A stretch of DNA of 64,000 nt from Sphingopyxis jiangsuensis (GCF_016734905.1 NZ_JAERPO010000001.1:1327712-1391711); one strand, 5' to 3'; shown: positions 9,699 through 19,207, counted from the first letter of the stretch. Notes: generated by a model not told the origin, from the sequence alone. Numbers and translations: made by a program.

Positions 9699-10088
9699 AT
9701 GGCTCGTGAACCGCAGCGTCTTCGTCGGCGCGAACGCAAGAATATCTCGTCGGGTGTGGCCCACGTCAACGCGACCTTCAACAACACGATGATCACCATC
9801 ACCGACGCACAGGGCAATGCAATTGCCTGGTCGAGCGCCGGCATGATGGGCTTCAAGGGCAGCCGCAAGTCGACCCCTTACGCGGCGCAGGTTTGCGCCG
9901 AAGACGCGGGCAAAAAGGCCGCCGAACATGGCGTCCGGACCCTCGAAGTCGAGGTCAAGGGCCCCGGTGCTGGCCGCGAATCGGCGCTCCGCGCGCTGCA
10001 GGCGGTCGGGTTCCACATCACGTCGATCCGCGACGTGACGCCGATCCCGCACAATGGTGTCCGCCCGGCCAAGCGCCGCCGCGTCTGA
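9699..10088 (+). CDS. rpsK: 30S ribosomal protein S11
   Basis: A 129-residue platform protein of the 30S subunit. The basic N-terminus is followed by the conserved [18 protein letters not shown] segment, and the C-terminus carries the [19 protein letters not shown] signature. It sits 77 bases after rpsM in the standard order. Confidence 0.98.
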   Translation: MAREPQRLRRRERKNISSGVAHVNATFNNTMITITDAQGNAIAWSSAGMMGFKGSRKSTPYAAQVCAEDAGKKAAEHGVRTLEVEVKGPGAGRESALRALQAVGFHITSIRDVTPIPHNGVRPAKRRRV

Positions 10089-10188
10089 CTCCAATATCGG
10101 GCGCGCCCCGTCGGGGTGTCGCCCGCACCTATTCTCGCCGGACCGGTGGCCGACCCCCGCCCGTCCCGCCACTAGCAAAGGGAAATCC

Positions 10189-11247
10189 ATGACTGTCAAT
10201 ATCCGGAACTGGCAGGAATTGAAGAAGCCCAGCAACCTGGAAATCAAGGCTGGCAGCGACGGCAAGCGCAAGGCGACCTTCGTCGCTGAGCCGCTCGAGC
10301 GCGGTTTCGGCTTGACGCTCGGCAACGCGCTGCGCCGCGTTCTCCTCTCGTCGCTCCAGGGCGCGGCGATCACCTCGATCAAGATCGAGAATGTCCTTCA
10401 CGAATTCTCGAGCCTCGCTGGCGTTCGCGAAGACGTTACCGACATCGTGCTCAACGTGAAGCAGATCGCGCTCAAGATGGAAGGCGACGGACCGAAGCGC
10501 CTCCAGCTTTCGGCGACCGGCCCCGCGACCGTCAAGGCGGGCGACATCATGGTGTCGGGCGACATCAAGGTGATGAACCCGAACCACGTCATCTGCCACC
10601 TCGACGATGGCGCGACGCTGAACATGGAACTCGTCGCCGATACCGGCAAGGGCTATGTCCCCGCGACCGCCAACCGCCCGGTCGACGCGCCGATCGGCCT
10701 GATCCCGGTCGACTCGCTCTATTCGCCCGTGCGCCAGGTCGCCTACAAGGTCGACAATGCCCGCATCGGCCAGGAGCTTGACTATGACAAGCTGAACCTG
10801 ACCGTCGAAACCGACGGCACGGTGACCCCGGAAGATGCCGTCGCCTATGCCGCGCGCATCCTGCAGGACCAGCTCCAGGTCTTTGTCCACTTCGAAGAGG
10901 CGATGGCCGAAGGCGGCCTCATCGGAATGGCGGCGCCGAGCCAGGCAAGCGACGAGTCGGATGTCAACCAGCTCAACCGCTTCCTCCTGAAGAAGGTCGA
11001 CGAGCTCGAACTGTCGGTCCGCAGCGCGAACTGCCTGAAGAACGACAACATCATCTATATCGGCGACCTGGTTCAAAAGACCGAAGCCGAGATGCTCCGC
11101 ACGCCGAACTTCGGCCGCAAGTCCTTGAACGAAATCAAGGAAGTGCTGTCGTCGATGGGTCTGCGCCTCGGCATGGACATCCCCGGATGGCCGCCCGAGA
11201 ATATCGAGGAAATGGCCAAGAAGCTCGAACAGGAGCTGCTTGGGTAA
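10189..11247 (+). CDS. rpoA: DNA-directed RNA polymerase subunit alpha
   Basis: A 352-residue protein with the two domains of bacterial alpha. The N-terminal assembly domain carries [22 protein letters not shown], which dimerises and binds beta/beta'. A linker at about 235-265 leads to the C-terminal domain ([13 protein letters not shown], then [13 protein letters not shown]), which binds UP elements and activators. The start at 10189 has AAAGGGA upstream. The frame is open further upstream, but that extension has no conservation with alpha. Confidence 0.98.
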   Translation: MTVNIRNWQELKKPSNLEIKAGSDGKRKATFVAEPLERGFGLTLGNALRRVLLSSLQGAAITSIKIENVLHEFSSLAGVREDVTDIVLNVKQIALKMEGDGPKRLQLSATGPATVKAGDIMVSGDIKVMNPNHVICHLDDGATLNMELVADTGKGYVPATANRPVDAPIGLIPVDSLYSPVRQVAYKVDNARIGQELDYDKLNLTVETDGTVTPEDAVAYAARILQDQLQVFVHFEEAMAEGGLIGMAAPSQASDESDVNQLNRFLLKKVDELELSVRSANCLKNDNIIYIGDLVQKTEAEMLRTPNFGRKSLNEIKEVLSSMGLRLGMDIPGWPPENIEEMAKKLEQELLG

Positions 11248-11259
11248 CAAACGCGTCGC

Positions 11260-11329
11260 CCCCCGCGAAGACGGGGGCCGACTGCAACCTTGCGCTACGT
11301 CTCCAGCGGCCCCCGCCTTTGCGGGGGCG
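11260..11329. repeat. Pair of inverted GC-rich palindromes (REP-like) inside the rpoA-rplQ gap
   Basis: Two hairpin-forming units, CCCCCGCGAAGACGGGGG (11260-11277) and GGCCCCCGCCTTTGCGGGGGC (11308-11328), lie head to head about 30 bases apart. The arrangement is that of REP/BIME-type extragenic repeats, which are abundant in sphingomonads. Its position between two essential cotranscribed genes suggests a possible RNA-stability role rather than termination, since no T-run follows. Confidence 0.6.
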
Positions 11330-11414
11330 AGGGGACAGGGAATGGGCTCCTCCGCAAGCGGGCCTGGCTTGGGGTTCCGTCAAACGGCCCCTCTGACAAA
11401 CGAAGGAATGGATT

Positions 11415-11837
11415 ATGCGTCATAAATCGGGTGGCCGGAAGCTGCAGCGCACGAGCGCGCACCGCACCGCAATGTTCCGCAACATGTCGGCATCGCTCAT
11501 CAAGCATGAGCAGATCACGACGACTGTCGCCAAGGCGAAGGAACTGCGCCCCTATGTCGAAAAGCTGGTCACGCTCGCCAAGCGCGGTGGGCTCGCCAAT
11601 CGTCGCCTCGCGCAGAGCCGCCTGATGGACGACACGCAGCTCAAGAAGCTGTTCGACGTTCTCGCCGAGCGCTACAAGGACCGCAACGGCGGCTATACGC
11701 GCATCATCAAGGCTGGCATCCGCGCTTCGGACGCGGCGCCGATCGCGATCATCGAATTCGTCGATCGCGACATCGATGCCAAGGGCCAGGATTCGGGTCC
11801 GGCCGAGCAGTACGACGAGGATATGGCCGAAGCCTGA
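11415..11837 (+). CDS. rplQ: 50S ribosomal protein L17
   Basis: A 140-residue protein near the exit tunnel of the large subunit. It begins [20 protein letters not shown], which is diagnostic of L17, and contains the LVTLAKRG segment. It has the short acidic C-terminal extension ([10 protein letters not shown]) common in alphaproteobacteria. It is the last gene of the operon and is followed by a strong terminator. Confidence 0.98.
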   Translation: MRHKSGGRKLQRTSAHRTAMFRNMSASLIKHEQITTTVAKAKELRPYVEKLVTLAKRGGLANRRLAQSRLMDDTQLKKLFDVLAERYKDRNGGYTRIIKAGIRASDAAPIAIIEFVDRDIDAKGQDSGPAEQYDEDMAEA

Positions 11838-11860
11838 GGCTTCGACATGAAAGAAAAAAG

Positions 11861-11895
11861 ACGGGCGGCGATGACATCATCGCCGCCCGTTTCTT
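11861..11895 (+). terminator. Rho-independent terminator of the rpsM operon
   Basis: A perfect GC-rich stem (ACGGGCGGCGATGA at 11861-11874 against its complement at 11877-11890) is followed by a T-rich run. It starts 23 bases after the rplQ stop. Confidence 0.85.
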
Positions 11896-11992
11896 GTTTG
11901 GCGTCGTTTCTGCACTTTCGCTGGTTGCAGTCGCCGGAAATGGGATTATCGTTGTGCAAAACATAGCAACAAGTCGCCAGCGATCCCCCCGT

Positions 11993-12310
11993 GTGAAACC
12001 AGCCCTGATACCCGTTTCCTTCGCCGACCGCCTGCGCCGCGAACGCGCGGCGCGCGGCTATAGCCAGTCCCGGCTTGCCCAAGCCCTCGGCGTCAGTGTC
12101 GCGACGGTGTGCGGATGGGAAAAGGGTCGGATGCGACCGAAGGTCGATCGGATGAAGGCGCTGTCGGATCTTCTCGACCTGTCCTACGACGCACTGGAGA
12201 CACCTGCCCGATCGGTGGGATTGACGGAATATGTGGCGCATAGCCGCGAAACTATTGCGCAGCTTGCGGGCACTTCGACCGACAAAGTCCGTATCATTAT
12301 CGAGATCTGA
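11993..12310 (+). CDS. XRE-type helix-turn-helix regulator
   Basis: About 105 residues. A Cro/CI-like HTH occupies about residues 10-60 (RLRRERAARGYSQSRLAQALGV, then WEKGR), followed by a ~40-residue tail that may dimerise. I chose GTG 11993 because the in-frame ATG at 11894 overlaps the rplQ terminator tail and would add an uncharacteristic hydrophobic leader. No target or partner is visible; the next gene is a prolyl oligopeptidase on the same strand, 118 bases on. Confidence 0.7.
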   Translation: MKPALIPVSFADRLRRERAARGYSQSRLAQALGVSVATVCGWEKGRMRPKVDRMKALSDLLDLSYDALETPARSVGLTEYVAHSRETIAQLAGTSTDKVRIIIEI

Positions 12311-12428
12311 CGCCCACCCGATTGGGCCACGCTCAATGTCGTCGCCCCCCGAATCCTCTTGCCCGCCCCTTGTCGATGCTTACATTGAGACGCACGAATA
12401 TTACCCCAACGATGAGGATCGCCTTGCC

Positions 12429-14588
12429 ATGTCCCGTAACTCCTTCGGCGCGCCGCTGGCGCTCGCGCTGCTGCTGATGTCGCCCGCCACCGCCTTTGCC
12501 GCCGAGGACAGTGCCGCATCGGCAAGCGCACCGGCGCTCGCCTATCCCGCGACCGAGCGTGGCGACACCATCGACCCCCAGTTTGGCGTCGATGTCGCCG
12601 ATCCCTATCGCTGGCTCGAGGACGATGTGCGCGTCAATCCGAAGGTTGCCGCGTGGGTCGCCGAACAGAACAAGGTCACCGATGCTTATCTCGACACTCT
12701 GCCGGGACGCGATGCGTTCAAGGCGCGGATGACCGAACTCTACAATTACGAACGCTTCGGCCTGCCGAAGAAGGCGGGGTCGCGCTATTTCTATGCGCGC
12801 AATGACGGGCTGCAGCCGCAGTCGGTGCTCTATGTGCGCGACGGACTGCACGGCGAAGGCCGCGTACTGATCGACCCGAACCAATGGGCCAAGGACGGCG
12901 CGACCGCGCTTGCCGAATGGACGCCGTCGGAGGACGGCAAATATCTGCTCTATTCGGTGCAGGACGGCGGCACCGACTGGCGCATCGTGCGCGTGATGGA
13001 CGTCGCGACGGGCAAGGACCTCGCCGACGAGGTGCGCTGGGTGAAATTTTCCGCGCTCGACTGGGCGAAAGACGGAAGCGGCTTTTTCTATTCGCGCTTC
13101 CCCGAACCCGCCGAGGGCGCGGCTTTCCAGTCACTCAACGAAAATCACAGCGTCTATTTTCACAAGCTGGGTACACCGCAGAGCGCTGACCTGCTGACCC
13201 ACGCAACGCCCGACAAGCCGAAACTCAACAATGCGGCAATCGTCACCGACGACGGCAAATATCTGCTCGTCATCGGTTCCGAAGGGACCGACGAACGCTA
13301 TGGACTGACGCTGCATACAATCGGCAAAGCCAAGGCAAAGCCCGTCGTGCTGGTCGACGATTTCGCGAACAACTGGGAATATGTAACCAACGAGGGCACG
13401 CGCTTTACCTTCGTCACAAACAAGGGCGCGCCGCGTCAGCGCCTCGTGTCGATGGACATTCGCAAGCCTCGCGATCTTACGGAGCTGGTGGGCGAGCGCG
13501 AAGCGACGCTCGTCGGAGCGTCGCGCGTCGGCAATCGTATCATCCTGTCCTATCTGGGCGATGCCAAATCGCAGGCCGAAATGATCGCGCTGGACGGCAA
13601 GAAGGTAGCCGAAATCAATCTGGCCGACATCGGATCGGCATCGGGCTTTGGCGGCAAGTCGGCCGACCCCGAAACCTTCTATGCCTTTTCCAGCTATGCG
13701 CGGCCGACGACCATCTATCGCCTCGATACAGCGACCGGAAAGACCGAGATTTTCGCAGAGCCCAAGCTGACATTCAAACCTGACGATTTCACCGTCGAAC
13801 AGCGTTTCTTCAAGTCGAAGGACGGCACCGAAGTGCCGATGTTCCTGGTGATGAAAAAGGGTGTCGACCGCAGCAAGGGATCGCCAACGATCCTCTATGG
13901 CTATGGCGGTTTCAACGTGTCGATGACCCCGGCCTTTTCACCGACGCGGCTCGCCTGGGTCGACAAGGGTGGCGTGCTCGCCATCGCGAACCTGCGCGGC
14001 GGCGGCGAATATGGCAAGGCGTGGCACGATGCCGGCCGCCTCGCCAACAAGCAGAATGTATTCGACGATTTCATCGCCGCAGGCGAATTTCTGATCGCCG
14101 AAGGCATCACCGGCAAGGGCCAGCTCGCGATCGAGGGCGGGTCGAACGGCGGACTGCTCGTCGGCGCGGTGACCAACCAGCGCCCCGACCTGATCGCCGC
14201 CGCGCTGCCTGCCGTGGGCGTGATGGACATGCTGCGCTTCGACCGTTTCACCGCCGGGCGCTATTGGGTCGACGATTATGGCTATCCGTCGAAGGAAGCC
14301 GATTTTCGCAATCTTCTGCGCTATTCGCCTTATCATAATATCAAGTCGGGCGTGGGCTATCCGGCGGTGTTGGTGACGACGGCCGATACCGACGACCGCG
14401 TCGTTCCCGGCCACAGCTTCAAATATACCGCGGCGCTCCAACATGCCGAGACGGGCGACAAGCCGCACCTGATCCGCATCGAAACACGCGCCGGCCATGG
14501 TTCGGGCAAGCCCACCGACAAGATCATTGCCGAGGCCGCCGACAAATATGCCTTTGCGGCGAAATGGACCGGGCTGGCCGTCGAATAA
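12429..14588 (+). CDS. Prolyl oligopeptidase (S9A), periplasmic
   Basis: A 719-residue serine peptidase that cleaves short peptides after proline. A signal peptide (MSRNSFGAPLALALLLMSP, cleaved after AFA-A) directs export. A seven-blade propeller follows (~90-430), then the alpha/beta hydrolase domain. The catalytic triad is seen as EGGSNGGLL (Ser), TDDRVVPGH (Asp) and RAGHGSGKP (His), and WLED near residue 60 is typical of S9A. Start 12429 was chosen because it directly precedes the signal sequence. Its 3' end overlaps the following gene by 25 bases. Unlike the S9 gene at 4181-6118 it is intact. Confidence 0.93.
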   Translation: MSRNSFGAPLALALLLMSPATAFAAEDSAASASAPALAYPATERGDTIDPQFGVDVADPYRWLEDDVRVNPKVAAWVAEQNKVTDAYLDTLPGRDAFKARMTELYNYERFGLPKKAGSRYFYARNDGLQPQSVLYVRDGLHGEGRVLIDPNQWAKDGATALAEWTPSEDGKYLLYSVQDGGTDWRIVRVMDVATGKDLADEVRWVKFSALDWAKDGSGFFYSRFPEPAEGAAFQSLNENHSVYFHKLGTPQSADLLTHATPDKPKLNNAAIVTDDGKYLLVIGSEGTDERYGLTLHTIGKAKAKPVVLVDDFANNWEYVTNEGTRFTFVTNKGAPRQRLVSMDIRKPRDLTELVGEREATLVGASRVGNRIILSYLGDAKSQAEMIALDGKKVAEINLADIGSASGFGGKSADPETFYAFSSYARPTTIYRLDTATGKTEIFAEPKLTFKPDDFTVEQRFFKSKDGTEVPMFLVMKKGVDRSKGSPTILYGYGGFNVSMTPAFSPTRLAWVDKGGVLAIANLRGGGEYGKAWHDAGRLANKQNVFDDFIAAGEFLIAEGITGKGQLAIEGGSNGGLLVGAVTNQRPDLIAAALPAVGVMDMLRFDRFTAGRYWVDDYGYPSKEADFRNLLRYSPYHNIKSGVGYPAVLVTTADTDDRVVPGHSFKYTAALQHAETGDKPHLIRIETRAGHGSGKPTDKIIAEAADKYAFAAKWTGLAVE

Positions 14589-15673
14589 GGCGCTGGCCGT
14601 GGGCCGTGGCGGCGCTCCTGCTGGGCGCCGCCGCGGTCTGGGCCGTGCTGCCCGACGGGCGCGCCGCGCGCGTCGAACGGGTCGCCGATTGCTATAGCCC
14701 TACCGCGCTGCCGCCGGTCGAGACGCTGGCCGACGGCCGCAAGGCGGTGCGGCTTCGCATCCTGCTCTGGAATGTCGAGGGCCTCCCCTGGCCGATCCGC
14801 AGCGGCCGCGCGGCGACGCTTCAACGCATTGCCGACTGGATCGCCGCGCGCCGCGCGGCCGGACGCGGCCCCGACATATTGATCCTGCAAAAGGCGTTCA
14901 CGCCCGACGCCTCCCGAATTGCCGTGCAGGCGGGATATACCTCTATCCTGCCCGGTCCGGCGCGGGACCAGCTTCGGCGTCTTCCCGCCGCTGAAGCACC
15001 AGCTGCCTTTGCCGAAGGCGCACGCTGGTGGAAGGGCGAAGGAATCGGCAAATGGCTCGATGGCGGGCTCTATATCGCCACCGACATCCCTGTCGCCGCG
15101 GCGAAAAGCGAAGCCTTCGGCAGTCACAGCTGCGCGGGTTATGATTGCCTGTCGAACAAAGGGGCTGCGCTCGCAGAGCTCCGCGTTCCCGGCGCGCCAG
15201 AGGCGCTGTTTCTGTTCAACACGCACCGCAACTCGCGCGAACCCGCCAAGGTCGGGATCACCCGCGCCGAAGCATCGCACCTGTTGCAGACACAGGAGAA
15301 TGACGCTTTCCTTGCCGCCGTTGCTCGCAACGCCGCACTTATCGCGGCTGGCGATTTCAACAATTATCGCGCGGGCGACCGCAGCGGCCGCTTTGCCGAG
15401 GATCCGGCTTTCCGATTGGCGGCAAAGGGCAGCGGCTTTGCCGGACGCGCCGCGCCGATGCGCGACGGCAAGGCGTGGCGGCAGGCCTACGACCTTGTCG
15501 GCTATCGCAGCGGTCGGGCCCTTCACATCGAACCGCTCGCCGTCGCAACCTTCTTCGACGGTAAAAATGGCCCTCGCCTTTCGGATCATGACGCCCAATA
15601 TATAGTTTTCCAGCTCAGCTGGCGCGGCGACGCGGCGGCTGCGCCGGTTCCCTTGTCGCCCTGCACTCCCTGA
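14564..15673 (+). CDS. Endonuclease/exonuclease/phosphatase-fold protein, membrane anchored
   Basis: About 369 residues. A single hydrophobic segment (~10-30) suggests a membrane anchor or signal peptide. The remainder resembles the DNase I/sphingomyelinase-like EEP fold: LLWNVEGLP (motif with Asn), ILQKAF in place of the usual LQE, FNTHRNSRE, AGDFNNYRAGDRSGRF (Asp-Asn) and LSDHDAQYIVF (the terminal SDH). The first metal-binding Glu appears replaced by Lys (LQK), which may weaken catalysis. Candidate substrates are phospholipids or nucleic acids; I cannot choose. It overlaps the 3' end of the prolyl oligopeptidase. Confidence 0.75.
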   Translation: MDRAGRRIRRWPWAVAALLLGAAAVWAVLPDGRAARVERVADCYSPTALPPVETLADGRKAVRLRILLWNVEGLPWPIRSGRAATLQRIADWIAARRAAGRGPDILILQKAFTPDASRIAVQAGYTSILPGPARDQLRRLPAAEAPAAFAEGARWWKGEGIGKWLDGGLYIATDIPVAAAKSEAFGSHSCAGYDCLSNKGAALAELRVPGAPEALFLFNTHRNSREPAKVGITRAEASHLLQTQENDAFLAAVARNAALIAAGDFNNYRAGDRSGRFAEDPAFRLAAKGSGFAGRAAPMRDGKAWRQAYDLVGYRSGRALHIEPLAVATFFDGKNGPRLSDHDAQYIVFQLSWRGDAAAAPVPLSPCTP

Positions 15674-15688
15674 ACGGAAAAACCATCC

Positions 15689-16177
15689 ATGTCCTACGCC
15701 CTTGCCTTCTCAGCCACCGGCCCCGCCGAACGCTGGGCCGAAGCCGCTGATACGGCCGACGCGCTTGTCGCCGGAGAACCCGACGCGATTGCGAATATGG
15801 CCAATGTCGCGGCCTTGATCTGGCAGGCGATCCCCGACCTGAATTGGGCCGGATTCTATCGCTTCGACGGCGAAGAGCTTGTGCTCGGTCCGTTTCAGGG
15901 TAAGGCCGCGTGCATCCGCATTCCGCTTGACAAGGGCGTGTGCGGCGCCGCGGCGCGGCTGCGCGCGACGCAGCGTGTCGACGATGTCCATGCCTTTCCG
16001 GGCCATATAGCGTGCGACGCCGACAGCCGGAGCGAGCTGGTCGTTCCGATCGTGGCAGATGATCGCCTGGTCGGCGTCCTTGACCTCGACAGTCCGCTGC
16101 CCGGCCGCTTTTCGGCGGCTGATCAAGCGGGCGCCGAAGCGCTTGTCGCGCGCATCGCGGGGGCATTTACCGCCTGA
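15689..16177 (+). CDS. msrC: Free methionine-(R)-sulfoxide reductase (GAF domain)
   Basis: A 162-residue single GAF-domain enzyme (fRMsr) that reduces free methionine-R-sulfoxide and protects against oxidants. The family cysteines are present: GKAAC and GVCGAAAR in the first half, and GHIACDADSRSELVVPI, the active-site loop. Length equals that of E. coli YebR/MsrC. It begins 15 bases after the EEP-fold gene and is probably cotranscribed with it. Confidence 0.92.
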   Translation: MSYALAFSATGPAERWAEAADTADALVAGEPDAIANMANVAALIWQAIPDLNWAGFYRFDGEELVLGPFQGKAACIRIPLDKGVCGAAARLRATQRVDDVHAFPGHIACDADSRSELVVPIVADDRLVGVLDLDSPLPGRFSAADQAGAEALVARIAGAFTA

Positions 16178-16298
16178 CCCAAAATGGGACGCGGCACAAA
16201 GGGTTAACAGATTCGCGAGTCAGCGCTAATTTTGCTAAACATTTGTTAACAAATTGCCGGAGCGCAATGGTTCGGCAGGGGTTGGCAGGGAGTTTGGC

Positions 16299-17126
16299 AT
16301 GCGGACGATTTTGCTTCTCGGGGTGGCTGCGGGAACGCTGTTGCTGTCGGGACGCGCATCGAGCGCCGAGCCGCACCTCGATTATAGCGCGCCCGCCACG
16401 ACCGATACGCGCGTTTACACCGGCTATCCTGACCGCGTCCCGAGCGAGGTCGACTATCGCCGCGTCGACGGTCATTATGAGGCCGAAGGGCGCTGGTCGG
16501 GACGTTGGGACGGCACTTATGAAGCCCCCGACGGTCGACGCTACGAAGGCAGCTATGAAGGTGTGGTCGAAGGGCGACCCGGCACGAGCTACGCGCCGCC
16601 GCCCTATCATCCCGCTTATGACGGCGCGTCGGATTCGCGCCATGACGAAGACATGTATCGCCGCTGCGGCCGGGGGGGCGCAGGCGGGGGAGCGGTTGTC
16701 GGCGGACTCGTGGGGGGAATCGCCGGCAACCGCATCGCCGGAAAGGGCAATCGCACGGCGGGAACGCTGATTGGCGGCGGCGGCGGCGCACTCGTCGGTG
16801 CGGCGATCGGCGATGCCGCCGAGCGCAAGAAGTGCGAGGAATGGTGGGCAAGCCGGGGCGAGCATCAAATCCGCCGCTATCGCTACGACGGCCGTCCGGG
16901 GACGACTCATCGTTATTATGGCAGCCATGCCTACGGTCATTATGGCTATGGCTGGTACACGCCGGGCGTCGTCATCACGACCATCATCGAAGGCGAACCG
17001 CTGGTAACCGAAACCGTCGAGACCACCACCAAAACTTATTATGAAACGGCACCGGTCCGGAAGCGCTATGTTGCCAAAAAGCGCACGAAGCCAAAGGCAA
17101 AGCCCAAGCCGCGCTGCGTCTGCTGA
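16299..17126 (+). CDS. Exported glycine-zipper protein
   Basis: A 275-residue protein of unknown function. A signal peptide spans about 23 residues (cleaved near ASSA-E). The middle is rich in Tyr, Arg, Gly and His. At about residues 128-175 lies a glycine-zipper 2TM-like segment (GGAVVGGLVGGIAG then GGGGGALVGAAIG) of the kind found in SlyB/17-kDa outer-membrane proteins. The C-terminus is a Thr/Lys-rich tail ending in Lys-Pro repeats and Cys. A role in envelope integrity is inferred only from the fold. Confidence 0.75.
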   Translation: MRTILLLGVAAGTLLLSGRASSAEPHLDYSAPATTDTRVYTGYPDRVPSEVDYRRVDGHYEAEGRWSGRWDGTYEAPDGRRYEGSYEGVVEGRPGTSYAPPPYHPAYDGASDSRHDEDMYRRCGRGGAGGGAVVGGLVGGIAGNRIAGKGNRTAGTLIGGGGGALVGAAIGDAAERKKCEEWWASRGEHQIRRYRYDGRPGTTHRYYGSHAYGHYGYGWYTPGVVITTIIEGEPLVTETVETTTKTYYETAPVRKRYVAKKRTKPKAKPKPRCVC

Positions 17127-17288
17127 ACCAGTTTATCGAGGCGACCCGAGAGCTCGTCATCCGCAAGGGTGGCGAGCTTTCCTTTGGCCGCATCTGCGCA
17201 ACGGTTCAGCGACGCGACAGCAAAGCGGGAATAGAGGAAAATAGAGCGGGCGAGACGCCCCTTGTCCCGCACCGGTGGAGTCATTCCA

Positions 17289-17816
17289 ATGCGTAAATTT
17301 TCGGGTGCTTGCGCCGCAGCCGCAGTCGTCTTGAGTTCGGTCGGCCTTTTCGCGACTCCCGCCGAAGCGCGGCATCGTCACGGTGGTTGGGGCCACCGCC
17401 ACCACGACCGCATCGACGCGGGCGACGTCATCGGCGGCCTGCTGATCATCGGAACGATCGCCGCCATTGCGAGCGCTGCAAGCAAGGATCGGCGCGACCG
17501 CGACGAACGTTATGACCCGCCTTATCGCGAACAGGACCGGCGCGCCGTTCCGAACTATGACCCCGGAGACGATGACGACGCTCCTCAGACGGGCGCCTAT
17601 GGCCGCGGCGAAGCAGAGGCGCGCGCCGCCGATGCATGCAGCTGGGCGGTCGAGGGCGAAATGGGCGGCGACGCCCGCGTCGACGACGTTAGCGAGACGC
17701 GCGCGGATGGGGACAGCTGGCATGTCGCGGGCACTGCGTCGGACGGCGGCGGCGACGTCCGCCGTTTCGAATGCAGTTTCCGCGAAGGCCGCGTCGTCGA
17801 CGTCAGCTTCGGCTGA
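17289..17816 (+). CDS. Small exported His/Asp-rich protein, paralog of the next gene
   Basis: 175 residues. The signal peptide (MRKFSGACAAAAVVLSSVG) is cleaved after AEA. A HRHGGWGHRHHDR stretch follows, then a hydrophobic helix IDAGDVIGGLLIIGTIAAIA, an acidic/Pro linker and a C-terminal globular part with a Cys pair (DACSW and FECSF). The architecture HHDR-xx-AG-(E/D)-I-I-x-G-hydrophobic-C-terminal domain recurs in the gene at 18013, so the two are tandem paralogs. The histidines could bind metal; function unknown. Confidence 0.75.
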   Translation: MRKFSGACAAAAVVLSSVGLFATPAEARHRHGGWGHRHHDRIDAGDVIGGLLIIGTIAAIASAASKDRRDRDERYDPPYREQDRRAVPNYDPGDDDDAPQTGAYGRGEAEARAADACSWAVEGEMGGDARVDDVSETRADGDSWHVAGTASDGGGDVRRFECSFREGRVVDVSFG

Positions 17817-18012
17817 CACAGCCCGTCCACCCGGTAGAGCTTTCGGTGGCTCCGGCACTTGTTTGCCGAGGCCGCTTTCCGTTGATGAACACCAGCAAAA
17901 CCAAGGCTGAACGCCAGATAAGCGGCGGGTTCAGCGTGACGTCACAGCCAGACCGGTAAAAGGTCTTCAACAGGCAGCGACTGTCGCCGCCTGCGCTTCA
18001 GGAGACCGAACC

Positions 18013-18546
18013 ATGGCTATGAACAAGCTAAGCAAGGCCGCGATTGGTGCGGCCACTGCCGGCGCAATGGCGCTGACCGCCACCCCCGCGACGGCGCGTG
18101 ACCGGCATGATCGCGACGGCATCAGCGCTGGCGAGATTATCGCAGGCGCCGTTGTGATCGGCGGCCTCGCCGCCATCTTGTCGTCGGGAAATGATCGCTA
18201 TGATCGTTACGACCGTCGCTATGACAACCGCTATCGCGGCCGCTACGACAACCCGCGCTATGGGTATGGCTATGACTATGGCCGGTATGGCAACAGCCGC
18301 AGCGCGGTGAATCAGTGCGTCAACGCCGTCGAACGCGGCAGCCGCCGCTATGGCCGCACCGACGTGACAGAAGTGACGAAGATCGACCGCAAGCGCGACG
18401 GCTATCGCGTAAAGGGCCGTGTCGTCGTGACCGACGGCTATCGTGGCCGCTGGGGCCGCGGCGGCGGCTATTACGACCGCGGCAAGTTCAGCTGCGACGT
18501 GCGTTACGGCCGCGTTGTCGACATCGACTTTTCGGGTCTGCGTTAA
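18013..18546 (+). CDS. Small exported Tyr/Arg/Asp-rich protein, tandem paralog
   Basis: 177 residues. A signal peptide ends at ATA-R. The product continues with DRHDRDGISAGEIIAGAVVIGGLAAIL, which aligns with the equivalent part of the upstream neighbour. A long DRYDRRYDNRYRGRYD low-complexity segment follows, then a C-terminal domain with Cys in VNQCVNAVE and FSCDVRYG and the ending GRVVDIDFSG, close to the neighbour's GRVVDVSFG. The shared C-terminal motif indicates one family with different low-complexity linkers. Envelope location is likely; function unknown. Confidence 0.75.
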   Translation: MAMNKLSKAAIGAATAGAMALTATPATARDRHDRDGISAGEIIAGAVVIGGLAAILSSGNDRYDRYDRRYDNRYRGRYDNPRYGYGYDYGRYGNSRSAVNQCVNAVERGSRRYGRTDVTEVTKIDRKRDGYRVKGRVVVTDGYRGRWGRGGGYYDRGKFSCDVRYGRVVDIDFSGLR

Positions 18547-18752
18547 GCTTTTCCAACTGTCGGCTCATATCAGGCCCGCCTGCGTATCGGCGCGCGGCGG
18601 GCCAATTTTCGTGCTCCTTTTGGCGTCAACGGAACCGAAATAGAAAAACGCTATACGAAAATTCACCTTCCTCGTTTAGGAGGGACGATGGGAACAGTTA
18701 GAATAGCCGCCTGACGTGGGAACAGGCGGTCGATTATAATATTAGGTCGCTT

Positions 18753-19187
18753 ATGCCCGATTCCGAGGCCCGATCTGCCTCAACGGCCTCAGCCGAAAAG
18801 CGCCAACCGCGGCAATCGCGGCTGGTTAAGGCTGCACTCGCCTGCCAGCGGCTGGGCCGATTCGACGTTACGCTACGCAACGTGTCACAGACGGGAGTCG
18901 GCGGCCGCGGGCCGCATGTTCTCGAAAAGGACGAACAGGTGACGCTGTATATGCCGGGGCACGAGGCAATGACCGGGACCGTGCGCTGGGTCGCGGGCGA
19001 GCGATTCGGGCTCGAAACCGACAAGGAAATCGAAACGGCCCGCCTGCGCGCCGCGCATGCCGACGAACTGGTAGCCGCGGACAGCAAGAGCGAGTTCCAG
19101 ATCGTCCCCGCACCACAGGTCGATACCTGGCGCCCGGGCCTGCGCCGTGCGACGAGCCTGCCCGGCCACTACGGCCGTAAGCGCTAA
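18753..19187 (+). CDS. PilZ-domain protein
   Basis: 144 residues. The PilZ-like core at about residues 25-100 has the beta-barrel pattern FDVTLRNVSQTGVGGRGPHVL, VTLYMPGHEAMTGTVRWVAGERFGLET. The arginine-rich stretch before it (KRQPRQSR) could provide the RxxxR of c-di-GMP binding, though the spacing is not canonical. It ends in a basic tail. It converges on ctrA, from which it is separated by a hairpin terminator. Confidence 0.75.
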   Translation: MPDSEARSASTASAEKRQPRQSRLVKAALACQRLGRFDVTLRNVSQTGVGGRGPHVLEKDEQVTLYMPGHEAMTGTVRWVAGERFGLETDKEIETARLRAAHADELVAADSKSEFQIVPAPQVDTWRPGLRRATSLPGHYGRKR

Positions 19188-19207
19188 ACCAAAAAGCCAA
19201 AAGGAAA

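Noticed and set aside
11894..11992. Longer N-terminus for the XRE regulator from ATG 11894
   Set aside because: It would begin inside the terminator of the ribosomal operon and add a leader unlike XRE proteins.
12336..12428. Upstream start for the prolyl oligopeptidase
   Set aside because: The signal peptide begins at 12429; an extension would bury it.
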